The translations under genes were made by a program, and so were the position numbers. From Novosphingobium sp. (lineage in GTDB: Bacteria > Pseudomonadota > Alphaproteobacteria > Sphingomonadales > Sphingomonadaceae), in NCBI GenBank assembly GCA_024236175.1, contig JACKKY010000002.1, positions 62,001-126,000 on the forward strand: a stretch of 64,000 bases of DNA, written 5' to 3'. Positions within the stretch are counted from its first letter, which is position 1; every line of letters begins with the position of its first letter. Below the pieces are notes generated by a model, which saw only the letters and a list, made by a program, of their open reading frames with translations, ran no database searches and had not been told where the DNA came from. Below, piece after piece: positions 57,265 through 64,000 of this stretch.

Positions 57265-57524
57265 GACCCGTTGCGCTTGGCCTCTGCGAATGCGAGCAGC
57301 GAGCCGTAGCTTTCCAGCAATTCGCCGTCGATCTCGTCATCCTCGATGATTATGTCGAGCCGGTCTTCCATCTCGGTAAGCAGGCCCGCGACAGCCATGG
57401 AGTCGAGTTCGGGGAGATGGCCGAACAGCCCTGTCTCCGCCGTGAAATCATCGGCCTGGCCCTGCCTGAGGCCCAGAACGTCCGTCAGGATCCGGCGCAG
57501 CAGCTGGTCGGTATCGCTCGTCAT
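57261..57524 (-). CDS. Acyl carrier protein, exosortase A locus
   Basis: The 87-residue protein has the ACP fold with the phosphopantetheine Ser in LPELDSMAVAGLLTEMEDRL, where DSM replaces the usual DSL. ATG at 57524 is chosen; the open frame extends to 57581. It is followed by hydrolase 2 with a 4 bp overlap. Such dedicated ACPs accompany the AMP-ligase and decarboxylase of XrtA loci and probably carry an acyl or aminoacyl intermediate. Confidence 0.88.
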   Translation of the reverse strand: MTSDTDQLLRRILTDVLGLRQGQADDFTAETGLFGHLPELDSMAVAGLLTEMEDRLDIIIEDDEIDGELLESYGSLLAFAEAKRNGS

Positions 57525-57555
57525 CACCCCCTCATGGCTAGCGGAATGCGGCGCT

Positions 57556-58569
57556 CTAGCCATGCTTTTCCCGTCCGGCAAGGCGGCGCAGGCCGCTCTT
57601 GGCGAAAATCAGCCAGTTTTGCGGCGCCAGCGGGCGCATGGCGTCGATCCTGAAGCGGGGGCGCACCTCTTCCATCCAGTCGCGTTTGTAGCCGTCGTTG
57701 CCCGTTCCGAAATCGACCAGGTCGACTCCGTCAACGTCGATGACGTGGCGGAACAGGGCGGCGCTCAGCACGGATCCCGGTGACAGCGGCTTTGCGGACT
57801 CCCTGTGGGCAAGCTTGTGGATAAATGCGGTATTGCCTTCGACCGTCCACATCTGAGCTGCCACGGCCTCGCCTTCGGCATGCGCTATTCCCAGCCTCAG
57901 GCGGCCCGCCGCGCCTTCCTGCTCGGCAAACACCCGCAGGAACTGCGGCGAACCTTCTTCCGGCTTCCAGCTTTCCTGGTAGATTGCCTCGTAATCGGCC
58001 CACACATCGGCGTCGAACCGTGTGAGGACCCGCGCTTCGACCTTCCTGGTCTTGCGCTTGAGCGTGGTGCGCAGCTGCCCTGGGCGCGATGCGAGGTATT
58101 CCTCATAGCTGCGTCCGCCTACGTGCAGCACGTGGTTAGTGTCGCATTCTTCGCGTGAAACGATCCAGCCGGCATGCCGGAAGGCGTTTTCGACAAGCGT
58201 CGCGCTGCCGTCTTCGTCCGGAAGGCCTGAAAGCGTGATCCGGTGCGCGCGGTTCGCAAGGTCGCGGGCCAGCGAGACCAGCAGGTCGTCGGCCCTGGCC
58301 CCGCCGGAAACCACGGGGCGGAACAGGAAGTTGTACCAGTTGGCCAGGCCGGAAAGATGTCCGTTGCCCTGCTGGAGCGGCAGTACCGCCACGGCGTCCC
58401 CCTCACTGGCGACCGCGACCAGCGGGTCCAGCCCGCAATATTCTGCAAGTGCCTGCCACCAGGCAAGCCTGTCGAACGGTGTTAACTGCGTTTCGGGGGA
58501 AAGCAGGCGAGACAGGCGTGCATCCGATTGCACTTCCTTAAGATCGGCGTGATATTCGATCGCGATCAC
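57556..58569 (-). CDS. FemAB/GNAT-like acyltransferase, XrtA system-associated
   Basis: The protein (about 337 residues) has the FemAB/BioF2-like acetyltransferase pattern: LTPFDRLAWWQALAEYCGLDPLVAVAS, GRSYEEYLASRPGQLRTTLKRKTRKVEA, ESWKPEEGSPQFLRVFAEQEG and DFGTGNDGYKRDWMEEVRPRF. It probably transfers an acyl or aminoacyl group in exopolysaccharide assembly. The start is uncertain: a GTG at 58569 is assumed, leaving only 36 bp to the divergent ligase start. Confidence 0.82.
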   Translation of the reverse strand: MIAIEYHADLKEVQSDARLSRLLSPETQLTPFDRLAWWQALAEYCGLDPLVAVASEGDAVAVLPLQQGNGHLSGLANWYNFLFRPVVSGGARADDLLVSLARDLANRAHRITLSGLPDEDGSATLVENAFRHAGWIVSREECDTNHVLHVGGRSYEEYLASRPGQLRTTLKRKTRKVEARVLTRFDADVWADYEAIYQESWKPEEGSPQFLRVFAEQEGAAGRLRLGIAHAEGEAVAAQMWTVEGNTAFIHKLAHRESAKPLSPGSVLSAALFRHVIDVDGVDLVDFGTGNDGYKRDWMEEVRPRFRIDAMRPLAPQNWLIFAKSGLRRLAGREKHG

Positions 58570-58605
58570 AGACCCTGTTTCCTCACTCCGGAGTGCCAAA
58601 ACGAC

Positions 58606-60132
58606 GTGCGCGGCGAAGCTGAAAATACGATCCGGCCGCTTGACCATCTCGCGCTTATGGGAGCCGATGATGCTCCGGCACTCCTGCTGCGCGGTACGAC
58701 CCTTAGCTTCAAGGACTTAAGAACGCGTGTCTCCCGCCTTGCCGGATGGTTAAGCCACCGGATCCCGGAGAAGGGCTCACGCGTGGCGAGCTGGGTGGCG
58801 AAAGGCGAACTTGCCTGCCTGATGCCGTTCGCAGCCGCACGGGCGGGACTGGTGCATGTTCCGGTCAATCCGCTGCTGAAGCACGCACAGGTTGCGCATA
58901 TTCTGGCCGATAGCGGCGCCGTCCTGCTTGTCGCAACTCCCGCCCGCCTCTCGGGCTTGCAGGACAGCGATATTCCCGCGGGTTGCATTCTCGTGGGGGA
59001 AGGGAATGCGCTGCAGGAAGCCGAAGCGTTGGACACGCAGGTGCAGCCGTCCACGGCTGATCCCGACGAACTGGCGGCAATCCTCTATACCAGTGGTTCG
59101 ACCGGAAAGCCCAAGGGGGTAATGCTGAGCCACGCCAACATGTGGCTGGGGGCCGAAAGCGTCGCCACCTATCTGGGGCTGGATGCCGATGACCGGACGC
59201 TTGCGGTGTTGCCGCTGTCCTTCGACTACGGCCAGAACCAGCTGCTTTCCAGCTGGTACGCCGGTGCCAGCGTCGTGCCGCTCGACTACCTGACGCCGCG
59301 AGACGTGGTGAAGGCGATCGATCGTCATGACGTCACGACCCTGGCCGCCGTGCCTCCGCTCTGGGTGCAACTGGCCGAGCTCGAATGGCCGCCCGAAACG
59401 GCTGCGAAGCTGCGCCGGCTTACCAACAGCGGCGGAGCGCTGACCCCGGATCTGGTCAGGCAGCTGCGTAAACTGTTCCCGAATGCGCGGCTTTTCGCCA
59501 TGTACGGACTGACCGAGGCGTTCCGCTCGACCTTTCTCGACCCCGAGCTGATCGACAGCCATCCGACCTCGATGGGAATGGCCATTCCTCACGCCGAAGT
59601 GCTCGTGATCAACGACGAGGGCGCCATCGCCGCCGAGGGGGAGGAGGGCGAACTCGTCCATTGCGGGCCGCTGGTGGCGCAGGGCTACTGGAAAGACGCC
59701 GAACGCACCGCAGAGCGCTTCAAGCCCGCTCCGGAAGGGTCGCACTACGGTGGAACCGCAGTCTGGTCGGGCGACCGCGTGAAACGCGATGCGGACGGGT
59801 TGCTCTATTTCGTCGGTCGTCGCGACGCCATGATCAAGAGCGCCGGCAACCGCATCAGTCCGCAAGAAATCGAGGACGCGGCTCTGGCCACAGGGCTGAT
59901 TGCCGAGGCGGTCGCTTTCGGCCTGCCTGACGAGCGCCTGGGACAGGCGATCCACCTCGTGGTTCGCGCCGTCTCGGGAAGTTCAGATGTTGAAGAAGAA
60001 TTTCAACGTAAGATAATGCAGGAATTACCTAATTTTATGCAGCCGAAGCAAATCCACTGGCGTGAAGCCATGCCTGTCGGCCCTAACGGCAAGATAGATC
60101 GGACCGGCCTGCGCGCGGAGCTGGCGGCGTGA
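58606..60132 (+). CDS. AMP-dependent acyl-CoA ligase, exosortase A system-associated
   Basis: The roughly 508-residue ANL-superfamily enzyme has YTSGSTGKPKGVMLSHAN, the MYGLTEAFRSTFL motif and the C-terminal GRRDAMIKSAGNRISPQEIE and GPNGKIDRTGL lysine motif, and fits the TIGR03098 group of XrtA loci. It probably activates an acid for loading onto the local ACP. The start is uncertain: GTG at 58606 is assumed; an ATG at 58660 is also possible. The stop overlaps the decarboxylase start by 4 bp. Confidence 0.88.
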   Translation: MRGEAENTIRPLDHLALMGADDAPALLLRGTTLSFKDLRTRVSRLAGWLSHRIPEKGSRVASWVAKGELACLMPFAAARAGLVHVPVNPLLKHAQVAHILADSGAVLLVATPARLSGLQDSDIPAGCILVGEGNALQEAEALDTQVQPSTADPDELAAILYTSGSTGKPKGVMLSHANMWLGAESVATYLGLDADDRTLAVLPLSFDYGQNQLLSSWYAGASVVPLDYLTPRDVVKAIDRHDVTTLAAVPPLWVQLAELEWPPETAAKLRRLTNSGGALTPDLVRQLRKLFPNARLFAMYGLTEAFRSTFLDPELIDSHPTSMGMAIPHAEVLVINDEGAIAAEGEEGELVHCGPLVAQGYWKDAERTAERFKPAPEGSHYGGTAVWSGDRVKRDADGLLYFVGRRDAMIKSAGNRISPQEIEDAALATGLIAEAVAFGLPDERLGQAIHLVVRAVSGSSDVEEEFQRKIMQELPNFMQPKQIHWREAMPVGPNGKIDRTGLRAELAA

Positions 60133-61355
60133 AGCCGCTCGGCCCGATTCCCCGTGGCTACGGAGCTGTCGATGGCGTGCTCGCGGTCGACGGCATTCCC
60201 GTGACGGACCTGATCGCCAGTGCGGGCGGCACGCCGCTGTTCGTCTATTCGACTGGATTGATACGGGCGCGGTTGGCCGAGTTGCGCACTGCCATGCCCG
60301 AGAGGCTCGCGATTCATTATGCCATGAAAGCAAACCCTTATATACCGGTTCTTCGCTTGTTTTCCGAGCTTGTCGACGGGTTCGACATCGCCTCGGGCGG
60401 GGAACTTGCGATGGTCCGCGAGGCAGGCATCGATTGTACGCGCGTCAGCTTCGCGGGACCGGGCAAACGCGACGAGGAGCTTGGCGAAGCGATCAGGGCC
60501 GGTGTGACGCTCAATCTGGAGTCCGAGAACGAGGCGGAGCGAGCCCTGAACATCGCGCAGGCAGCGGGAATCTCGCCGCGGCTTGCGATACGGGTGAATC
60601 CCGATTTTGATCTCAAGGGGTCCGGCATGAAGATGGGAGGCGGCGCGAAGCCGTTCGGGATCGATGCCGAACGGGTTCCCGCGCTTGCCCGCCGCGTGAT
60701 CGAATCCGGCGCGGAATGGCGCGGTTTCCATATATTCGCCGGCAGTCAGGCGCTCGATGCCGAAGCGATTGCCGAAACCCAGGCGCAAACGCTGTCGCTG
60801 GCGGCGAAGCTGGCGGAGGAAACCGGTGTTCCGCTGCCACATTGCAACCTCGGCGGAGGCATCGGAATCCCTTATTTTCCGGGCGATCAACCGGTGGACA
60901 TCACGCTCGTGGGCAGACTGCTCGCCGAACAGTTCGCGAAACTGCCGCCGGTGCTCGCTGACACCGATTTCTGTATCGAGCTTGGGCGCTATCTGGTCGG
61001 GGAAGCCGGTGTCTATCTGGCCCGCATCGTCGATCGCAAGGAGAGCCACGGCGAAGTCTTCCTGATCACGGACGGCGGACTGCATCACCAACTCGCCGCA
61101 TCCGGCAATTTCGGTACGGTGGTGCGTCGCAATTACCCGGCAGCGATCGCCACGCGCTTCGACGCCGAGGTCGAGGAGGAAGCCTCGATCGTGGGCTGCC
61201 TGTGCACGCCGCTCGACCGCCTGGCGGACAAGGCCGGGTTTCCGCGGGCCGAGCCGGGCGACGTGGTCGCCATTTTCTGTGCCGGAGCTTACGGCGCCAG
61301 CGCCAGCCCTTCCGCCTTCCTGGGGCAGGGGCCGGCACGAGAATTGCTGGTCTAA
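60129..61355 (+). CDS. PLP-dependent decarboxylase, exosortase A system-associated
   Basis: The 408-residue protein is of the fold III (diaminopimelate/ornithine decarboxylase) type: the PLP lysine lies in HYAMKANPYIP, GGGIGIPYF binds phosphate, and the C-terminal barrel has CLCTPLDRLADKAGFP and GAYGASAS. It fits the TIGR03099 group. With the ligase and ACP it may prepare an amine or aminoacyl substituent for the polysaccharide. The GTG start overlaps the ligase stop. Confidence 0.9.
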   Translation: MKPLGPIPRGYGAVDGVLAVDGIPVTDLIASAGGTPLFVYSTGLIRARLAELRTAMPERLAIHYAMKANPYIPVLRLFSELVDGFDIASGGELAMVREAGIDCTRVSFAGPGKRDEELGEAIRAGVTLNLESENEAERALNIAQAAGISPRLAIRVNPDFDLKGSGMKMGGGAKPFGIDAERVPALARRVIESGAEWRGFHIFAGSQALDAEAIAETQAQTLSLAAKLAEETGVPLPHCNLGGGIGIPYFPGDQPVDITLVGRLLAEQFAKLPPVLADTDFCIELGRYLVGEAGVYLARIVDRKESHGEVFLITDGGLHHQLAASGNFGTVVRRNYPAAIATRFDAEVEEEASIVGCLCTPLDRLADKAGFPRAEPGDVVAIFCAGAYGASASPSAFLGQGPARELLV

Positions 61356-61531
61356 TCAATCGCTAAGGTTTGCTGTCTCGCCTGTCCCGAAACGGGACCG
61401 GGTCGAAGATTGGCGATCAAGGCTAACGCAATGTTCACCCTTTTTCCCGATATCCGAGGCGGAAATTGCCAGACGTGGGTTCGGGGATTGACGTCATCCT
61501 CGCGCGTGCTGGCGCTGTCGAGGAAGTGCAA

Positions 61532-62173
61532 ATGTCCAATCGCCGCCTTGTCCGCCTGACCGCCGTGAGCGTGATGGCCAGCCTTGCGCTATCCGGATGC
61601 GCAAGCAGTTCGGGCCCGCAATTGCCGCCCGCATCCTTCGTCGCGATGCAGGAAGGCCCGGGCGAGGACTACGTGATCGGCCCCCTCGACGAACTGACGA
61701 TCTTCGTCTGGCGAAACCCCGAACTCGGCGCGAAAGTGCAGGTCCGGCCGGACGGACGCATCACCACGCCGCTGATCACCGACATGCCAGCGGTGGGCAA
61801 GACGCCCTCGATGCTGGCGGAGGACGTGCGGCTCCAGCTTTCCCAGTATATCGAGGATCCGCTCGTCTCGGTGATCGTCAACAAGTTCGCCGGAACCTTC
61901 AGCCAGCAGGTGCGGGTGGTCGGGGCGACCGAAAAGCCGGCGTCCATCCCCTACCGCGCCAACATGACGCTGCTCGACGCGATGATCGCGGTGGGCGGCC
62001 TGTCAGAGTTCGCCGCGGGCAACCGTGCGAAACTCATCCGCTTCGACAAGCAGAGCGGCCGCCAGCGCGAATATGCGCTGCGCCTCGGCGATCTGCTGAA
62101 GCAGGGCGAGAGCAGGGCCAACGTGATGCTTGAGCCGGGCGACGTGATCATCATCCCCGAAAGCATGTTCTGA
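61532..62173 (+). CDS. Polysaccharide export lipoprotein, XrtA-type (Wza-like)
   Basis: The 213-residue lipoprotein (lipobox LALSGC) has a Poly_export domain (DYVIGPLDELTIFVWRNPELGAKVQVRPDGRITTPLI) and an SLBB region (VGATEKPASIPYRANMTLLDAMIAVGGL). It would form the outer-membrane or periplasmic exit channel for the exopolysaccharide. The ATG at 61532 has GAGGAAG upstream and is preferred to 61466. The downstream gene encodes the matching chain-length regulator. Confidence 0.92.
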   Translation: MSNRRLVRLTAVSVMASLALSGCASSSGPQLPPASFVAMQEGPGEDYVIGPLDELTIFVWRNPELGAKVQVRPDGRITTPLITDMPAVGKTPSMLAEDVRLQLSQYIEDPLVSVIVNKFAGTFSQQVRVVGATEKPASIPYRANMTLLDAMIAVGGLSEFAAGNRAKLIRFDKQSGRQREYALRLGDLLKQGESRANVMLEPGDVIIIPESMF

Positions 62174-62198
62174 GAACGCGAAGGACCAGGACACGCCG

Positions 62199-63719
62199 AT
62201 GAACTCGCTCTACGACGAAATTCTCTCCGCGCTTTACAGCATCTGGCACCGGCGCTGGCTGGCGCTCGGCGTCACCTGGGCCGTCTGCCTGGTTGGCTGG
62301 CTGGCAGTGGCGATGGTGCCGAATTCCTATGAATCGAAAGCGCGGCTCTACGTGCAGCTCGACGACGCGCTTGCCCAGCAGGTCGGCATTGTCGCGGACC
62401 GCAAGCGCGATATCGAACGGATTCGCCAGACGCTGACCAGTGCAGTCAATCTCGAGAAGGTCGTTCGCTCCACCCGGATCGGCGACAACGTAACCACGCC
62501 CAAGCAGATGGAAGGCACCGTCCTCGGCCTCGCCAAGGCGATCAAGGTCGTCAGCGAGGAAGACAATCTCTTCAAGATCAGCGCGGTCTCCAGCAACGGC
62601 TCCATGTCCGACGCGGAGAACGCCAAGCTGGCTCAGGACATCGTGCAGAAGATGATCGACATCTTCCGCGAGGAGAACCTTGCCGGCAACCGCAGCGAAG
62701 TGGCGGAAACGCTGGACTTCGTGAACCAGCAGCTCGCCCAGCGCGAGAAGGAGCTGGAAGCTGCCGAGCAGCGGCGGCTCGTATTCGAGGCTTCCCATCC
62801 CGAAATGATCCAGGGCGGCGAAGCCAGCCGGCGCCAGCTTGAGGCATCGCGCGGCCAGCTGCGCAACATCGACGCGGACATTGCCGCGGCAGAAAGCGCG
62901 GTTGCAGCGATCAGGGGGCAGCTCGCCGGAACGCCCAGGACGGTGGCCGGCGCAGGGGGCGGCGGGGCGAGAGCATCCCTCTCGCAGGCGACCGCCGACC
63001 TCGCGGCGATGCGCGCTCGCGGCCTGACCGACAGTCATCCCGACGTGATCGCGGTGAAGAACCAGATCGCCACGTTGCGCGCCGCCGCGCAGCACGAGCG
63101 CAACGATGATGCGGTCGGCATGCCCAACCCGGCCTATTCGTCGCTGCAGTCGATCCTGGCCGATCGCGAGGCGAGCGTTCAGGCGCTCAGGGCGCGCAGG
63201 AACGCGCTGCAGGCAGAGATTTCCTCGCTTACCGCCAACCAGATCGACAATCCGCAAGTCGCCGCCGAAGCCCAGCGCATCAGCCGCGATTACGACGTGC
63301 TTCGCCAGCAGTACGACAAGCTGCTGCGCGACCGCGAGGAACTGCGTCTGCGCGGCGAAGTGAAGACCGAGCGCGACGCCGTGAAGTTCGAAGTCGTCGA
63401 TCCGCCTACGACACCGCGCCAGCCGATCGCGCCCAACCGGCCGATCCTGCTTGCCGCGGTGCTTTTCCTCGGCATCGGAGCAGGCGGCGGTGCGGCATTC
63501 GCCGTCGGCTACCTGCGCTCGACTTTCGCGACCACGTCGCGGCTCGAGCGGCTTACCGGCCTGCCGGTCCTGGGTTCGATCTCGCTGAACCTGACCGATG
63601 CCGCCCGCAAGCTGCGCAAGCGGCGCCTGACCTACTTCCTTGCCGGTACCGGGGCCCTCGCCGGTGTTTTCGTCCTGCTGCTGGTGAGCGAGTTCGTCCA
63701 GCGCGGAATGGTGGCCTGA
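62199..63719 (+). CDS. XrtA-type polysaccharide chain-length determinant (Wzz/GumC-like)
   Basis: The 506-residue inner-membrane protein has a Wzz N-terminus with a membrane segment (WLALGVTWAVCLVGWLAVAMVP), a long periplasmic coiled-coil region (about residues 150-400) and a second membrane segment near PNRPILLAAVLFLGIGAGGGAAFAVG, followed by a further C-terminal hydrophobic helix. It controls exopolysaccharide chain length with the autokinase that starts 10 bp downstream. Confidence 0.93.
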   Translation: MNSLYDEILSALYSIWHRRWLALGVTWAVCLVGWLAVAMVPNSYESKARLYVQLDDALAQQVGIVADRKRDIERIRQTLTSAVNLEKVVRSTRIGDNVTTPKQMEGTVLGLAKAIKVVSEEDNLFKISAVSSNGSMSDAENAKLAQDIVQKMIDIFREENLAGNRSEVAETLDFVNQQLAQREKELEAAEQRRLVFEASHPEMIQGGEASRRQLEASRGQLRNIDADIAAAESAVAAIRGQLAGTPRTVAGAGGGGARASLSQATADLAAMRARGLTDSHPDVIAVKNQIATLRAAAQHERNDDAVGMPNPAYSSLQSILADREASVQALRARRNALQAEISSLTANQIDNPQVAAEAQRISRDYDVLRQQYDKLLRDREELRLRGEVKTERDAVKFEVVDPPTTPRQPIAPNRPILLAAVLFLGIGAGGGAAFAVGYLRSTFATTSRLERLTGLPVLGSISLNLTDAARKLRKRRLTYFLAGTGALAGVFVLLLVSEFVQRGMVA

Positions 63720-63729
63720 GGAGGAACGG

Positions 63730-64000
63730 ATGACCGATCAAAGCAAGATTCCGCTTCCCTCCGGCGATGACGGGGACGACGAAGCCAAGTCGCTGATCGA
63801 GCGTGCCGTAAAGGCCTTCGATCTCGGCAAGCTGGCGCCTCCGCCGGTTCCCGATCAGCTTCCCGCCGGCAAGCGCAAGCCCGCGCGGCGCGAGCCGCCG
63901 AAGCCTGCTGCGGAAAACGCGCCGGAAAAGGCCGCTTTCGTTCCGGTTGTCGAGCAGTCCGTGCCCGTTACGGTCGAGTCCCAGACGGCACATGCGTCTC
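63730..64000 (+). CDS. XrtA-associated tyrosine autokinase, N-terminal fragment (cut by window edge)
   Basis: About 90 residues are visible, beginning MTDQSKIPLPSGDDGDDEAKSLIERAVKAFDLGKL and continuing with a Pro/Ala/Lys-rich linker. The short N-terminal helix with SLIERAVKAFD is typical of the leader of XrtA-associated BY-kinases (TIGR03018 group). The kinase Walker motifs lie beyond the right edge, so the call rests on position after the chain-length determinant and on the leader. GAGGAACGG precedes the ATG. Confidence 0.7.
   Translation, partial: MTDQSKIPLPSGDDGDDEAKSLIERAVKAFDLGKLAPPPVPDQLPAGKRKPARREPPKPAAENAPEKAAFVPVVEQSVPVTVESQTAHAS

Overview
The window is 64 kb of high-GC (roughly 63%) chromosomal DNA from an alphaproteobacterium, most likely a member of the Sphingomonadales (Erythrobacteraceae or Sphingomonadaceae). 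This placement is an inference from gene content: a Shemin-pathway 5-aminolevulinate synthase, a large TonB-dependent receptor, Flp pilins, the era-rnc-lepB block, and an exosortase A (XrtA)-type exopolysaccharide locus. No rRNA, insertion sequence, prophage or CRISPR array was seen. One tRNA gene (Arg, anticodon ACG) is present.

Layout. 1-9.1 kb is housekeeping: the start of hemA, murI, plsY-dprA (overlapping), topA, a TauD-type dioxygenase and the era-rnc-lepB operon. 9.3-14 kb holds pgi, an outer-membrane porin and glutathione reductase. 14.2-24.2 kb is a long same-strand block for propionyl-CoA/methylmalonyl-CoA metabolism: carboxylase beta subunit, thiolase, methylmalonyl-CoA epimerase, methylmalonyl-CoA mutase, biotin synthase, an LprI-like protein, the biotin-bearing carboxylase alpha subunit, a CsaA-like protein and a thioesterase. 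Several start and stop codons overlap by 4 bp, so translational coupling is likely, and biotin synthesis sits inside the operon of the enzyme that needs it. 24.2-31.5 kb has aroKB (minus strand), a 44-codon membrane peptide gene, a 624-residue exported protein of unknown function, xerD, a LysM-M48 lipoprotein peptidase, two Flp-type pilins and mutT.

31.5-37.4 kb is accessory in character: tRNA-Arg, an atypically AT-rich methyltransferase, then an LLM oxidoreductase, an amidohydrolase and a cytochrome P450 on the minus strand, divergent from an SMP-30-type lactonase gene across a small palindrome. 37.4-39.4 kb carries an isolated virB11-virB2 pair and a small TPR protein. 39.4-45.1 kb is the most interesting region. 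A 409 bp non-coding stretch contains PhoB-box-like direct repeats ahead of a surface-type lipoprotein and a TonB-dependent receptor. These are followed by a convergent OmpR/PhoB-type regulator whose receiver domain has lost most of its phosphorylation-site residues and whose own upstream region has three GTCAY repeats exactly 11 bp apart.

45-54.8 kb contains a carboxymuconolactone-decarboxylase-family protein, a malonyl-CoA-synthetase-like ligase, a decayed EmrB fragment beside an intact emrAB-nodT efflux operon, a perfect 10+10 bp inverted repeat at the divergent efflux promoter, two tandem DSP/PTP-type phosphatases, an alpha/beta hydrolase and trxB. From 55.8 kb to the right edge runs the XrtA-associated exopolysaccharide locus: hydrolase 1, hydrolase 2, acyl carrier protein and FemAB/GNAT protein on the minus strand; AMP-dependent ligase, PLP decarboxylase, export lipoprotein, chain-length determinant and the start of the tyrosine autokinase on the plus strand.

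Functions were assigned by reading motifs and by recall of protein families; no database search was possible.
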